From assembly GCA_023460935.1 (NCBI GenBank), contig JAEWOI010000026.1:124001-188000 (forward strand): a DNA stretch of 64,000 nucleotides, written 5' to 3'. A program made the translations under genes and the position numbers. The stretch comes from Actinomycetes bacterium (GTDB lineage: Bacteria; Actinomycetota; Actinomycetes; Propionibacteriales; Propionibacteriaceae). Shown here in pieces: positions 63,398-64,000 of the stretch (its first letter is position 1; each line of letters opens with the position of its first letter). Below the pieces are notes generated by a model. That model ran no database searches, was not told the DNA's origin, and saw only the letters and a program-made list of their open reading frames with translations.

Positions 63398-64000
63398 GTG
63401 GCGGTGACCCAGCGGACCCGGCGGGCCGGCGTCCGGTCCGAGGCTTGGCGTGCCCGGTTCGAGGGCTACCGCGCCGACCTCGCCCGCGCCTGGGAGTACC
63501 GGCCGGTGCGGCGGGGGCTGCTCGGCTCCGCTCTGCTGTTCCTCGGCTCGCTCACCCCCGCCTACCTGCCGCAGAACACGCCCTGGTGGCAGCCGTTGCG
63601 CGCGCTGGGCCTGGACAGCTGGTGGGCCAACGCGCTGGGCACGGCCCTGGTCGTCGCCGGGGTGGCCCTGCTCGTCGAGGCCTGGTTCAAGCTGCGGCCC
63701 AGCCTGTACCACGAGGTGAAGCACTGGCCGATCACGGTGCTGTGGAGCCTGCCGATGCTGCTTGCGCCCCCGATCTTCAGCCACGACGCCTACGCCTACG
63801 CCGCCCAGGGCTGGCTGCTGCAGAACGGGCTGAACCCCTACGACAACCCGATCGCCGTCCTGCCGGGAGCCTTCGCCGACCAGGCCGCCTGGCTGTGGCG
63901 CTACACCACGGCGATGTACCCGCCGCTGAGCCTCGAGATGTTCCACGGCCTGGTGATCCTCGCCGGCAACAACCCCTACTACGCCGCGGTGGCGATGCGG
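63398..64000 (+). CDS. MptB-like polyprenyl-phosphomannose-dependent mannosyltransferase, N-terminal part
   Basis: 201 codons are present before the window ends. After a basic N-terminus of about 45 residues come membrane segments (LLGSALLFLGSLTPAYL, ALVVAGVALLVEAWF, ITVLWSLPMLLAPPIF). FSHDAYAYAAQGWLLQNGLNPYDNP is the extracytoplasmic loop, with the acidic residues typical of GT-C enzymes; I recognise it from MptB, an alpha-1,6-mannosyltransferase of lipomannan/lipoglycan synthesis. GTG 63398 or 63404 may be the start; AGGGA is 3 or 9 nt upstream, respectively. The second half and exact acceptor are not visible. Confidence 0.75.
   Translation, partial: MAVTQRTRRAGVRSEAWRARFEGYRADLARAWEYRPVRRGLLGSALLFLGSLTPAYLPQNTPWWQPLRALGLDSWWANALGTALVVAGVALLVEAWFKLRPSLYHEVKHWPITVLWSLPMLLAPPIFSHDAYAYAAQGWLLQNGLNPYDNPIAVLPGAFADQAAWLWRYTTAMYPPLSLEMFHGLVILAGNNPYYAAVAMR

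Overview
The window is very GC-rich, has no tRNA or rRNA gene, and its gene content points to an actinobacterium. The actinobacterial signs are a complete nuoA-N cluster beside menaquinone genes, KorAB ferredoxin oxidoreductase, a DasR-like GntR regulator of an amino-sugar PTS, a NirA-type sulfite reductase, an MptB-like mannosyltransferase, and several genes whose start codon lies 6-7 nt after a TAnnnT box, as in leaderless transcripts. Propionibacteriales is my best guess, but this is inference from gene content and repeats only.

Layout. (1) 1-12452: myo-inositol catabolism and uptake: the iolB end, iolA, two IolE-like TIM-barrel genes, iolG, a CUT2-type ABC importer (lipoprotein, double ATPase, permease), a second and third Gfo/Idh/MocA dehydrogenase and iolH. 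(2) 12460-17358: a RecB-like Fe-S nuclease and menG on the minus strand, then an ABC ATPase with its membrane partner. (3) 17500-22896: an N-acetylglucosamine module with a HAD phosphatase, separate EIIA and EIIB genes on the minus strand, and a divergent dasR-like regulator, EIIC, nagB and nagA. (4) 22897-28788: a repeat-rich gap, a CPBP membrane protease overlapping a SWIM/Snf2 helicase, and isochorismate synthase menF. (5) 28896-48154: respiratory chain: a geranylgeranyl-reductase-type flavoprotein, all fourteen nuo genes, a polyprenyl diphosphate synthase and NDH-2. (6) 48151-54851: amidase, M13 metallopeptidase, P-type ATPase and GNAT acetyltransferase. (7) 54891-63290: a tightly packed minus-strand operon encoding a Cys-Cys leader peptide, ferredoxin-sulfite reductase, cysH, cysD, cysN, a sirohydrochlorin chelatase, korA and korB. 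(8) 63398-end: the start of an MptB-like mannosyltransferase.

How they work together. Inositol and GlcNAc are imported and broken down to central metabolites. Complex I and NDH-2 pass NADH electrons to menaquinone, whose ring, side chain and side-chain saturation are all represented nearby. The most interesting unit is the sulfur operon. It links sulfate activation, APS reduction, siroheme iron insertion and ferredoxin-dependent sulfite reduction to a 2-oxoacid:ferredoxin oxidoreductase that could supply the reduced ferredoxin. A 23-residue upstream peptide with adjacent Cys codons beside a hairpin suggests the whole unit is attenuated by cysteine. Non-coding structure includes two copies of a roughly 65-bp palindrome, a tandem 39-bp repeat, a cluster of an 11-mer, a dre-like operator and an IolR-like operator.
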